Part shown: in pieces, positions 41,262 to 48,234 of the stretch
How the letters are laid out: each line of letters opens with the position of its first letter
Numbering within the stretch: the first letter of the stretch is position 1
Assembly: GCF_029223485.1 (NCBI RefSeq)
Contig: NZ_JARHTP010000021.1
Coordinates: 142,997 to 206,996, forward strand
DNA length: 64,000 nucleotides
Direction: 5' to 3'
Source: Streptomyces coacervatus
Lineage (GTDB): Bacteria; Actinomycetota; Actinomycetes; Streptomycetales; Streptomycetaceae
Notes under the pieces: generated by a model
Databases searched by the model: none
What the model was told of the DNA's origin: nothing
What the model saw: only the letters and a program-made list of their open reading frames with translations
Position numbers and translations under genes: made by a program

Positions 41262-42074
41262 ATGTCCGACTCAACCCTTTCCTCCCGCACCGTCCTCATC
41301 ACCGGCGCCACCTCCGGCATCGGCTACGAAACCGCCCGGCAGCTCGCCGAACGCGGCGCCACCGTCCTGCTGCACGGCCGCACCGCCGAGGATGCCCTCG
41401 CCGCCGCCGACGCCCTGGTCGCCACCGCCGGCATCGACGGGGACCGGCTGTGCACGTTCGCCGCCGACTTCGCCCGCCTCGACGAGGTCGAGACCCTCGC
41501 CCGCAAGGTGGCCGCCGAGCACCCGCACCTCGACGTGCTCGTCAACAACGCGGGCATGGCCGCCCCGGAGCGGCACACGGTCACCGCCGACGGCAACGAG
41601 ATCGCCTTCCAGGTCAACTTCCTCGCCCACTATCTGCTCACCTGCCTCCTGGAACCGGCGCTCACCAGCGACCCGGGCGGCCGCGTCGTCAACGTGTCCT
41701 CCGCCCTGCACCGCACAGGGTCCATCCAGTGGTCCGACCCGAACCGCGCCCGCCGCTACTCCCGCCTCGCCGCCTACGCCCAGTCCCAGCTGGCTCTGAC
41801 GGTGTTCGCAGCCGACCCGCGCGTCACCGCGGTCTCCGTGCACCCGGGGGTATGTGACACAGCGCTGCTGCCCCTCTACGCCCATGAAGGCATCTCGCCC
41901 GGCGAAGGCGCCGCGCACGTGGTCCGGCTGTGCGACCCGGCCGTCGAGATCGTCAACGGCGCCTACTACGACCGCGACACACGCGTCGACCCCGCCCCCG
42001 GCGCGACCGAGGAGCGCACGGTCAAGCGCCTGGGCAAGCTCGCCGACCTCCTCGTCAGCCGCAGCACGGCTTGA
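41262..42074 (+). CDS. Short-chain dehydrogenase/reductase with altered active site
   Basis: 270 aa, classical SDR fold: cofactor loop ITGATSGIGYE (residues 13-20), NNAG in LDVLVNNAGMA, and the catalytic serine in VVNVSSALH. The usual YxxxK is YAQSQ here, so the catalytic lysine is replaced by glutamine; activity may be lost or altered. NAD(P) binding should be kept, with LHGRTAED suggesting NADP preference. Upstream, ATGTGAC (41202) and GTCACAT (41234) form an inverted repeat that may be an operator. bL37 follows 31 bp after the stop. Confidence 0.85.
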   Translation: MSDSTLSSRTVLITGATSGIGYETARQLAERGATVLLHGRTAEDALAAADALVATAGIDGDRLCTFAADFARLDEVETLARKVAAEHPHLDVLVNNAGMAAPERHTVTADGNEIAFQVNFLAHYLLTCLLEPALTSDPGGRVVNVSSALHRTGSIQWSDPNRARRYSRLAAYAQSQLALTVFAADPRVTAVSVHPGVCDTALLPLYAHEGISPGEGAAHVVRLCDPAVEIVNGAYYDRDTRVDPAPGATEERTVKRLGKLADLLVSRSTA

Positions 42075-42105
42075 ACACCCCATACCCTCCACGGAGTTGA
42101 CCCAT

Positions 42106-42183
42106 ATGTCGAAGCGAGCCCGCAAGAAGAAGGCCCGCCGCAAGAAGAACGTCAACCACGGCAGCAAGCCCGGCCGGCGCTAG
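42106..42183 (+). CDS. 50S ribosomal protein bL37
   Basis: 25 aa: MSKRARKKKARRKKNVNHGS and then KPGRR. The very basic, short sequence with NHG near the end matches the small actinobacterial large-subunit protein bL37 first seen in mycobacterial ribosomes. GGAG lies 9 nt before the ATG. A strong terminator follows 44 bp downstream, so it may be expressed with the SDR gene. Confidence 0.75.
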   Translation: MSKRARKKKARRKKNVNHGSKPGRR

Positions 42184-42227
42184 ACCGAGCCGCCGGACCG
42201 AGCACTGTCACCGTCCGCATGCGCAGG

Positions 42228-42268
42228 GGGCGGGCGACGGGAGCAACAAGCCTCCCGCTCGCCCGCCC
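42228..42268 (+). terminator. Terminator after bL37
   Basis: GGGCGGGCGACGGGAG pairs with the segment 42252-42268 (one bulged C), followed by TCTTTAC. Confidence 0.85.
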
Positions 42269-42439
42269 TCTTTACGCGCCGCCTCCCGTCGTACCGGCCG
42301 GCAGCCCGGTCTCCGGATCACCTTTCAGCGAGGTGACCGGCAGACTTCGTACGGCATGACGCCGGATGTCCGCCCCTGCCCACCGCCGTCCTCCCCCATA
42401 CAGCGCAATCGACGTCCGGCGGCAGCCGACGCCCGATTG

Positions 42440-42488
42440 TTGATGTGCGGCCAACGCCGACACGGCTCGTCTTAACGGAAGCTTGACG
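42440..42488. promoter_or_regulatory. 49-bp array F upstream of the APC transporter
   Basis: Half-sites are TTGATG 42440, CCAACG 42451, TTAACG 42472 and TTGACG 42483, with spacings 11, 21, 11. The last half-site could also act as a -35 (TAGGCC at 42508). It lies 112-160 bp before the transporter start. Confidence 0.65.
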
Positions 42489-42599
42489 CGCACAGCCCCT
42501 TGATCCGTAGGCCCGCACGTCACTCTCCGCTTACGCTGGTGCCGCCGTCCGCGTGATGGCCGGAACCCACACGCTGAGCCGCACATCAGGAGCACGCCG

Positions 42600-44549
42600 A
42601 TGGCCACGACCGAACACCCGCCGCCCAGTCGCCTGCGCTCCTGGATGCTGGAGGGCCTGTCCGACATGGGCAAGGGCGTACAGAAGGCGCCGCAGGCCGA
42701 GCCGGAGCCCGCACACAAGGGGCAGCGCTGGTACCGCGTGATGTGCCTGACCGGCGTCGACTACTTCTCCACCCTCGGCTACCAGCCGGGCATCGCAGCC
42801 CTGGCCGCCGGCCTCCTGTCGCCGGTGGCGACCGTCGTCCTCGTGATCGTGACGCTCGCGGGCGCGCTGCCGGTCTACCGGCGCGTGGCCGAGGAGAGCC
42901 CGCACGGCGAGGGCTCGATCGCGATGCTGGAGCGACTGCTGTCCTTCTGGAAGGGCAAGCTGTTCGTCCTGACCCTGCTGGGCTTCGCGGCCACCGACTT
43001 CCTGATCACGATCACGCTGTCGGCGGCCGACGCCTCGACCCACCTCGTAGAGAACCCGCACCTGACCAGCGTCCTGCACGGCAAGGAAATGCTGATCACG
43101 CTGATCCTCGTCGCCCTGCTCGGCGCGGTGTTCCTCAAGGGATTCCTTGAGGCGATCGGCGTCGCGGTCGCGCTGGTGGTGGTCTATCTCGGCCTCAACG
43201 TCGTCGTCGTGGCCGTGGGCTTCTGGCACGTCGTCACCGCGGGCCACGTGGTCACCGACTGGACCAGCGCCCTGACCGCCGAGCACGGCAACGTCTTCGC
43301 CATGATCGGCGTCTCCCTGCTGGTCTTCCCCAAGCTCGCGCTCGGCCTCTCCGGCTTCGAGACCGGCGTGGCGGTCATGCCGCACGTCCAGGGCGACACG
43401 GGCGACACGGAGGAGAGCCCGAAGGGCCGCATCCGGGACACGAAGAAACTCCTCACGGCCGCTGCCCTGATCATGAGCGTGTTCCTGATCGCGACGAGCT
43501 TCATCACCACCGTGCTGATCCCGGCCAAGGAGTTCAAGTCCGGCGGCCAGGCCAACGGACGCGCCCTCGCCTACCTGGCCCACGAGTACCTGGGCAACGC
43601 CTTCGGCACGGTCTACGACGTCTCGACCATCGCCATCCTGTGGTTCGCCGGCGCCTCCGCCATGGCCGGCCTGCTCAACCTGATGCCGCGCTACCTGCCC
43701 CGCTACGGCATGGCCCCGCACTGGGCCCGCGCCGTGCGCCCCATGGTGATCGTCTTCACGCTGATCGGCTTCCTGGTCACCTGGATCTTCAACGCCGACG
43801 TCGACGCCCAGGGCGGCGCCTACGCCACCGGCGTCCTGGTCCTGATGTCCTCGGCGGCGATCGCGGTGACCATCGCGGCCCGACGCGCCCAGCAGCGGAA
43901 CTGGACCATCGGCTTCGCCGCCGTCTCGGCGGTCCTGCTCTACGTCACCGTCGCCAACGTCATCGAGCGCCCCGACGGCGTCAAGATCGGCGCCTGCTTC
44001 ATCGCGGGCATCATCCTCGTCTCCCTCCTCTCCCGGCTCGCCCGCGCCTTCGAGCTCCGTGTCACGCACGTGGAACTGGACGACATGGCGGAACGTTTCA
44101 TCCGGGACATGTCCAGCCGCAAGATCCGCTTCATCGCCAATGAGCCGGACCAGCGGGACAAGGCCGAGTACCGCGACAAGATCCAGCAGATCCTGGAGGA
44201 CAACGACCTCCCCGGCGAGGACTTCGTCTTCGTCGAGGTCACGGTCGTCGACCCCTCAGAGTTCGAGGCGGGCCTGACGGTACGCGGCGAGGTCCTGCAC
44301 AACCGCTACCGCGTCCTGACCCTGGAGTCCTCCTCCATCCCCAACGCGCTGGCCGCCCTGCTGCTCCACGTCCGCGACTCCACCAAGTGCACCCCGCACA
44401 TCTACTTCGAGTGGACCGAGGGCAACCCCTTCGCCAACTTCCTGCGCTTCTTCCTCTTCGGCCAGGGCGAGGTCGCCCCGGTCACCCGAGAGGTCCTCCG
44501 CGAAGCAGAACCGGACCGCGCCCGCAGACCACGCGTCCACACGGGCTGA
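42600..44549 (+). CDS. APC-superfamily transporter with cytoplasmic C-terminal domain
   Basis: 649 aa. About 12 membrane segments span residues 40-480 (TGVDYFSTLGYQPGIAALAA near the start, LLVFPKLALGLSGFETGVAV in the middle). The roughly 150-aa C-terminal cytoplasmic domain begins VTHVELDDMAERFIRDMSS. The YFSTLGYQPGIA region has the APC/KUP-like first-helix pattern, and the protein sits inside the potassium island with array F upstream, so potassium or a cation is a reasonable cargo; an amino acid is the family alternative. ATG 42600 is preceded by AGGAGCACGCCG. A dispersed repeat follows the stop. Confidence 0.8.
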   Translation: MATTEHPPPSRLRSWMLEGLSDMGKGVQKAPQAEPEPAHKGQRWYRVMCLTGVDYFSTLGYQPGIAALAAGLLSPVATVVLVIVTLAGALPVYRRVAEESPHGEGSIAMLERLLSFWKGKLFVLTLLGFAATDFLITITLSAADASTHLVENPHLTSVLHGKEMLITLILVALLGAVFLKGFLEAIGVAVALVVVYLGLNVVVVAVGFWHVVTAGHVVTDWTSALTAEHGNVFAMIGVSLLVFPKLALGLSGFETGVAVMPHVQGDTGDTEESPKGRIRDTKKLLTAAALIMSVFLIATSFITTVLIPAKEFKSGGQANGRALAYLAHEYLGNAFGTVYDVSTIAILWFAGASAMAGLLNLMPRYLPRYGMAPHWARAVRPMVIVFTLIGFLVTWIFNADVDAQGGAYATGVLVLMSSAAIAVTIAARRAQQRNWTIGFAAVSAVLLYVTVANVIERPDGVKIGACFIAGIILVSLLSRLARAFELRVTHVELDDMAERFIRDMSSRKIRFIANEPDQRDKAEYRDKIQQILEDNDLPGEDFVFVEVTVVDPSEFEAGLTVRGEVLHNRYRVLTLESSSIPNALAALLLHVRDSTKCTPHIYFEWTEGNPFANFLRFFLFGQGEVAPVTREVLREAEPDRARRPRVHTG

Positions 44550-44570
44550 GCCACCGGCTGCACGGTTCTA

Positions 44571-44642
44571 CCGCGCCCCGTTTTTTGAGGGGCGCGGGGA
44601 ACTGCGCGACCAGCCACGACGGCGCCGCAGACGATCGACGGC
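44571..44642 (+). repeat. Dispersed gene-end repeat, copy 4
   Basis: CCGCGCCCCGTTTTTTGAGG continues into GGCGCGGGGAACTGCGCGAC and the tail ACGGCGCCGCAGACGATCGA. It lies 21 bp after the APC transporter stop. The CCGCGCCCC/GGGGCGCGG stem with T-rich loop may terminate transcription. Confidence 0.85.
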
Positions 44643-44657
44643 AGATCATCAGCCCCG

Positions 44658-44706
44658 CGTAAGGATCCCGTCAAGATCCGCCCCCACGGCGTCAGAGCAC
44701 CGTAAG
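44658..44706. promoter_or_regulatory. 49-bp array G upstream of the second two-TM gene
   Basis: Half-sites are CGTAAG 44658, CGTCAA 44669, CGTCAG 44690 and CGTAAG 44701, with spacings 11, 21, 11. The last half-site begins 34 bp before the -10 box TACCTT. Confidence 0.72.
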
Positions 44707-44734
44707 CGACCGCGCCCGCCCGCCCCCGGCGGCT

Positions 44735-44740
44735 TACCTT
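44735..44740 (+). promoter_or_regulatory. -10 box of a leaderless promoter
   Basis: TACCTT ends 6 nt before ATG 44747. Position relative to array G matches that of the paralogue at 28801. Confidence 0.55.
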
Positions 44741-44746
44741 CACCCC

Positions 44747-45265
44747 ATGCAACGGAGCAGACCGCCGAACCCGGCCGGAGACCGCCACTGGCGCGGCAGT
44801 GCCCGACTGGCCGCCTGCTGCGCCCTCGTCTTCTGCGCCATGACGATGCTGGTCGACTGGGACGCCGACACCCTCACCCCGCTGCGCGCCCTGCTCTGGC
44901 TCACGCTGTCCGCCGCCGTCTTCACCGTCCTGCTCCCGCCCCGGGTCACGGCGGGCCCGGGCTGGCTGGCGGTACGCGGCCTGGGCCGCCGGCGCACGGT
45001 CCGTACGGACGCCCTGGTCGCCGTGGGCCAGTTCAGCGGCCCTTCCTCGCATCTGGTCCTGCGTGATGCCGACGGCCACCGCCTGGAGCTCGACCCCCGC
45101 ATCCTGGCCGCCGACCCGCTGGTGTGGCACGAACTGGACACCGGTGTACGGCGCTCCCTCGAACGCGGCACGCTGCGCCAGGGCACGGACGTACTGCGCA
45201 CGCTCGGCCACCGCATCGACGACGAGACCGCACAGGCGGTACTCAGGGCGTCGGGTCTCTCCTGA
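44747..45265 (+). CDS. Two-TM membrane protein of the potassium island (paralogue 2)
   Basis: 172 aa. Hydrophobic segments LAACCALVFCAMTMLVDW and LLWLTLSAAVFTVLLPP (about residues 22-65) are followed by a beta-rich soluble part (RRRTVRTDALVAVG, SHLVLRDADGHRLELDPRIL) and a helical end (GTDVLRTLGHRIDDETAQAV). It shares its whole plan with 28801-29373, including the leaderless promoter and upstream array. Family and function are unknown; a PH-like soluble fold is only a guess. Its stop overlaps the 3' end of the convergent DUF1707 gene by 23 bp. Confidence 0.78.
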   Translation: MQRSRPPNPAGDRHWRGSARLAACCALVFCAMTMLVDWDADTLTPLRALLWLTLSAAVFTVLLPPRVTAGPGWLAVRGLGRRRTVRTDALVAVGQFSGPSSHLVLRDADGHRLELDPRILAADPLVWHELDTGVRRSLERGTLRQGTDVLRTLGHRIDDETAQAVLRASGLS

Positions 45266-45848
45266 CGAACCCACGCCGCTGCGGCCGTACGACCACCCGG
45301 CCGAAGCTCTTGCGCCCACCGACCACCACCCGCAGCACCACGGGCACGTCCTGGCCGGCGGCCGGACGCGCCTTGATCCTGGCGTAGTCGGTCACCAGCG
45401 AGTCGGTGTCCACCACCACACCCGGCCGCGTCACCAGCCGCAGCGCCCCGCCGCGCATGTCGAGGTCGATGTGCAGGGTGTCGTGCGTGATCACCGCATG
45501 AGTGAAGTCGAGCGTCACATCGCCCCACTCGGACGCTATCTCCAGCCGCCGCGGCACCACCCACCGGTCGCCGCGCCGGGCCGAACCGCCCTTCTGATCG
45601 ATGCGGTCGACGTCCTTCACCTCGGCCGTGACCCCGGCTGCCACCGTCGGCAGGTCCGTCGTCAGGACGGCGAGCTCCCCCATCGTGCGGGCGGACAGGG
45701 CCGCCTCCACACGTTCGTCGAGCTCCTCCGCGGTCAGCCGGCCGTCCCCGGCCGCGATGCGCAGCACATCCACGACCCGGTCCCGGTCCGCATGCGAGGC
45801 CCTCAGTTCGAGCGACGCCTCGCCACTCCGTGACAGCTCACCCGACAT
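45243..45848 (-). CDS. DUF1707 domain protein
   Basis: 201 aa. The N-terminal DUF1707 (SHOCT-like) segment reads LRASHADRDRVVDVLRIAAG and ELDERVEAALSARTMGELAV. A beta-rich C-terminal part (EWGDVTLDFTHAVI, GGALRLVTRPGVVVD) resembles LiaF/DUF4097-like repeats. There is no membrane segment, so it is likely cytosolic. ATG 45848 is chosen by the domain start and a GGGGTG upstream. It overlaps the convergent two-TM gene by 23 bp. Confidence 0.82.
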   Translation of the reverse strand: MSGELSRSGEASLELRASHADRDRVVDVLRIAAGDGRLTAEELDERVEAALSARTMGELAVLTTDLPTVAAGVTAEVKDVDRIDQKGGSARRGDRWVVPRRLEIASEWGDVTLDFTHAVITHDTLHIDLDMRGGALRLVTRPGVVVDTDSLVTDYARIKARPAAGQDVPVVLRVVVGGRKSFGRVVVRPQRRGFVRRDPTP

Positions 45849-45878
45849 ACCCACACCCCGAATCCCATTCACCGGACT

Positions 45879-45894
45879 AACGCTATATCGCGTT
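45879..45894. promoter_or_regulatory. Inverted repeat upstream of the DUF1707 gene
   Basis: AACGC-TATATC-GCGTT lies 31-46 bp before ATG 45848 and is AT-rich in the centre. It could be a promoter element or an operator. Confidence 0.35.
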
Positions 45895-45953
45895 ATACCC
45901 AACGCTCAACCCCACGTCCGCCGTGGCCCGTTCGCGGCTTTATCGTGAGCCGC

Positions 45954-46349
45954 ATGCAGAGCTACACAATCGGCCAGGCAGCACGACTGCTCGGCGTGAG
46001 CCCGGACACCGCCCGCCGCTGGGCGGACGCCGGCCGGGTGGCGACCCATCGCGACGAGGGCGGTCGGCGGCTGATCGAGGGCCGGGACCTGGCCGCCTTC
46101 TCCGTAGAACTCGCCAAGGCGGGCAGCGCCGAGGAGGAGACCTCCTACACCTCGGTCCGCAACGCCTTCCCCGGCATCGTCACAGCGATCAAACTCGGCG
46201 ACGTGGCGGCCCAGGTCGAGATCCAGGCCGGCCCGCACCGCCTGGTCTCATTGCTGACCCGAGAGGCCGTCGAGGAACTCGGCCTCGAGGTCGGCATGGA
46301 GGCCACCGCCCGGGTGAAGTCGACCAACGTGCACATCGACCGCATCTGA
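45954..46349 (+). CDS. HTH-Mop molybdate-responsive regulator (ModE-like)
   Basis: 131 aa. A MerR/excisionase-type helix-turn-helix (SYTIGQAARLLGVSPDTARR, residues 3-22, with wing EGGRRLIEGRDLAAF) is fused to one Mop/TOBE domain (SVRNAFPGIVTAIKLGDVAA to ARVKSTNVHID). This is an alternative design of a molybdate sensor-repressor. TATCGT ends 7 nt before ATG 45954, so the gene is probably leaderless, and that fixes the start. It precedes modABC; the likely target is the palindrome in the modA promoter. Confidence 0.85.
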   Translation: MQSYTIGQAARLLGVSPDTARRWADAGRVATHRDEGGRRLIEGRDLAAFSVELAKAGSAEEETSYTSVRNAFPGIVTAIKLGDVAAQVEIQAGPHRLVSLLTREAVEELGLEVGMEATARVKSTNVHIDRI

Positions 46350-46428
46350 CCCACGACATCACTCCCGTACGAACGCACATGCGGCCCCAGTCGCCCTTCA
46401 CCCCAGCTCATGCGATGCGACAGGAGAC

Positions 46429-46456
46429 TTAGACCTCGCATATGCGCCAGTATGAT
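46429..46456 (+). promoter_or_regulatory. modA promoter with operator palindrome in the spacer
   Basis: TTAGAC (46429-46434), a 16-bp spacer and TATGAT (46451-46456). The spacer contains the perfect palindrome CGCATATGCG (46437-46446), where a bound repressor would exclude polymerase. The HTH-Mop protein encoded just upstream is the natural candidate. Confidence 0.6.
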
Positions 46457-46518
46457 CTGCGCATCGGAAGAGACCGACGGCCTCTTCCCCGTAGAAGTAA
46501 GTCAGAGGGAGTGCACCC

Positions 46519-47340
46519 GTGATGACCCGTTCCGCGCGCCGGACCCTGCAGGTGGCCGGTGCAGGAGCCGCAGCGCTGCTGGCCCTGAGCGCCTGCTCCT
46601 CCTCCGACGACTCCTCGTCCGCCAAGTCGGACTCCTCCGCGTCGGCGTCCTCGTCGCCGAAGCTGTCCGGCACCGTGACCGTCTTCGCCGCGGCCTCGCT
46701 CCAGGAGAGCTTCACGACCCTGGGCAAGGAGTTCGAGAAGGCCCACCCCGGCACGAAGGTCACCTTCAGCTTCGGCGGCAGTGACAGCCTCGCCGCCGGC
46801 ATCACCGGCGGCGCCCCCGCCGATGTCTTCGCCTCCGCCAGCCCGAAGACGATGAAGATCGTGACGGACAAGAAGGACAACGCCACCGAGCCGGCCACCT
46901 TCGTCCGCAACCAGCTGGAGATCGCGACTCTGCCGGGCAATCCCGACAAGGTCTCCTCCCTGAAGGACCTCACCAAGTCCTCGCTGAAGGTCGTGCTGTG
47001 CGACAAGACGGTGCCGTGCGGCGCCGCCGCCCTGAAGGCGCTGGACGCCAGCAAGCTGAAGCTCACCCCGGTCTCCTACGAGGAGGACGTCAAGTCCGCC
47101 CTGAACAAGGTGGTGCTGAAGGAGGCGGACGCCGCCGTCGTCTACAAGACGGATGTGAAGGCGGCGGGCAGCAAGGTGCAGGGCGTCGAGTTCCCCGAGT
47201 CCACCAGCGCCGTCAACGCCTACCCGATCACCCTGCTCAAGAACGCGAAGAACCCCGAGGCCGCCAAGGCGTTCATCGCCCTCGTGCAGTCCACCGAGGG
47301 CCAGAAGGTCCTGTCCGGGGCCGGGTTCCTCAAGCCGTGA
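46519..47340 (+). CDS. modA: Molybdate-binding lipoprotein ModA
   Basis: 273 aa. A signal peptide with lipobox LSAC (LLALSACSS) is followed by a Ser/Asp-rich linker and a ModA fold: VTVFAAASLQESFTTLGKEF, FGGSDSLAAGITGGAPADVF, RNQLEIATLPGNPDKV and the C-terminal AYPITLLKNAKNPEAAKAF. It binds molybdate or tungstate outside the cell. GTG 46519 (GGAG 7 nt upstream) or ATG 46522 may start it. Its stop overlaps the modB start (GTGA). Confidence 0.94.
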   Translation: MMTRSARRTLQVAGAGAAALLALSACSSSDDSSSAKSDSSASASSSPKLSGTVTVFAAASLQESFTTLGKEFEKAHPGTKVTFSFGGSDSLAAGITGGAPADVFASASPKTMKIVTDKKDNATEPATFVRNQLEIATLPGNPDKVSSLKDLTKSSLKVVLCDKTVPCGAAALKALDASKLKLTPVSYEEDVKSALNKVVLKEADAAVVYKTDVKAAGSKVQGVEFPESTSAVNAYPITLLKNAKNPEAAKAFIALVQSTEGQKVLSGAGFLKP

Positions 47341-48194
47341 CCTCGACCGACACGTCCGACGCCGCGGCCGACACCCTCCAGGGCGGCCCGCGGCGCGGGC
47401 GCGTCCGCACGGCCCGCCGCGGGGTTCCGCTGCCCCTGCTGCTGCCCGCGCTGATCGGCCTGGCATTCCTGCTGCTGCCGCTGATCGCCCTTCTCCTACG
47501 GGCCCCTTGGAGCACCCTGCCCGACCAGCTGACCAGCGCCGAGGTGTGGCAGGCCCTGCGACTGTCGTTGGTGTGCGCCACGGCGGCGACCGCGGTGAGC
47601 CTGGTGATCGGCGTCCCGCTGGCCTGGCTGCTGGCCCGCGCGGACTTCCCCGGACGCGGCTTCGTACGCGCCCTGGTGACCCTGCCGCTCGTCCTGCCCC
47701 CCGTGGTCGGCGGCGTGGCCCTGCTGCTCGCCCTCGGCCGCAACGGCGTGGTCGGTCAGTGGCTGGACTCCTGGTTCGGCATCACGCTCCCCTTCACCAC
47801 GGCGGGGGTCGTGGTCGCGGAGACCTTCGTGGCGATGCCGTTCCTCGTCATCAGCGTGGAGGGCACGCTGCGCGCCGCCGACCCGCGCTACGAGGAGGCG
47901 GCCACCACCCTGGGCGCCTCCCGCTTCACCGCGTTCCGCAGGGTCACCCTGCCCCTGATCGCGCCGGGCATCGCGGCGGGCGCCGTACTGGCCTGGGCGC
48001 GGGCGCTCGGCGAATTCGGCGCAACGATCACCTTCGCGGGCAATTTCCCGGGCCGCACCCAGACAATGCCACTGGCGGTATACCTGGCCCTGCAGAACAA
48101 CCCGGAAGCCGCCATCGCCCTCAGCCTGGTCCTGCTGGCGGTGTCGATCGCGGTGCTGGCGGGGCTGCGGGACCGCTGGATGACGGCGCCATGA
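47337..48194 (+). CDS. modB: Molybdate ABC transporter permease ModB
   Basis: 285 aa with about six membrane helices. The EAA loop reads YEEAATTLGASRFTAFRRVT, and GEFGATITFAGNFPGRTQTM is the ModB/CysT hallmark. GTG 47337 overlaps the modA stop. The 3' end lies in a short duplicated segment with the modC start region. Confidence 0.94.
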   Translation: MTSTDTSDAAADTLQGGPRRGRVRTARRGVPLPLLLPALIGLAFLLLPLIALLLRAPWSTLPDQLTSAEVWQALRLSLVCATAATAVSLVIGVPLAWLLARADFPGRGFVRALVTLPLVLPPVVGGVALLLALGRNGVVGQWLDSWFGITLPFTTAGVVVAETFVAMPFLVISVEGTLRAADPRYEEAATTLGASRFTAFRRVTLPLIAPGIAAGAVLAWARALGEFGATITFAGNFPGRTQTMPLAVYLALQNNPEAAIALSLVLLAVSIAVLAGLRDRWMTAP

Positions 48195-48234
48195 CGAACC
48201 CGCACTGGATGACGGCCTGATGACGAATACCCAC
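48177..48234 (+). repeat. 29-bp tandem duplication at the modB-modC junction
   Basis: Units 48177-48205 and 48206-48234 share TGGATGACGGC and ATGACGAA. The first copy keeps an ATGA stop-start overlap with modB, but that frame ends after nine codons; modC starts in the second copy. Confidence 0.75.

Noticed and set aside
42325..42399. 24-codon frame on the minus strand near array F
   Set aside because: Glycine-rich, no ribosome site and no -10 box at the expected distance from the array.
17296..44706. Phosphate (PhoP) boxes as an explanation of the 11-bp repeats
   Set aside because: PhoP boxes have 11-bp spacing too, but their GTTCAC-type half-site differs from CGTCAA/CGTAAG, and the genes here concern potassium.
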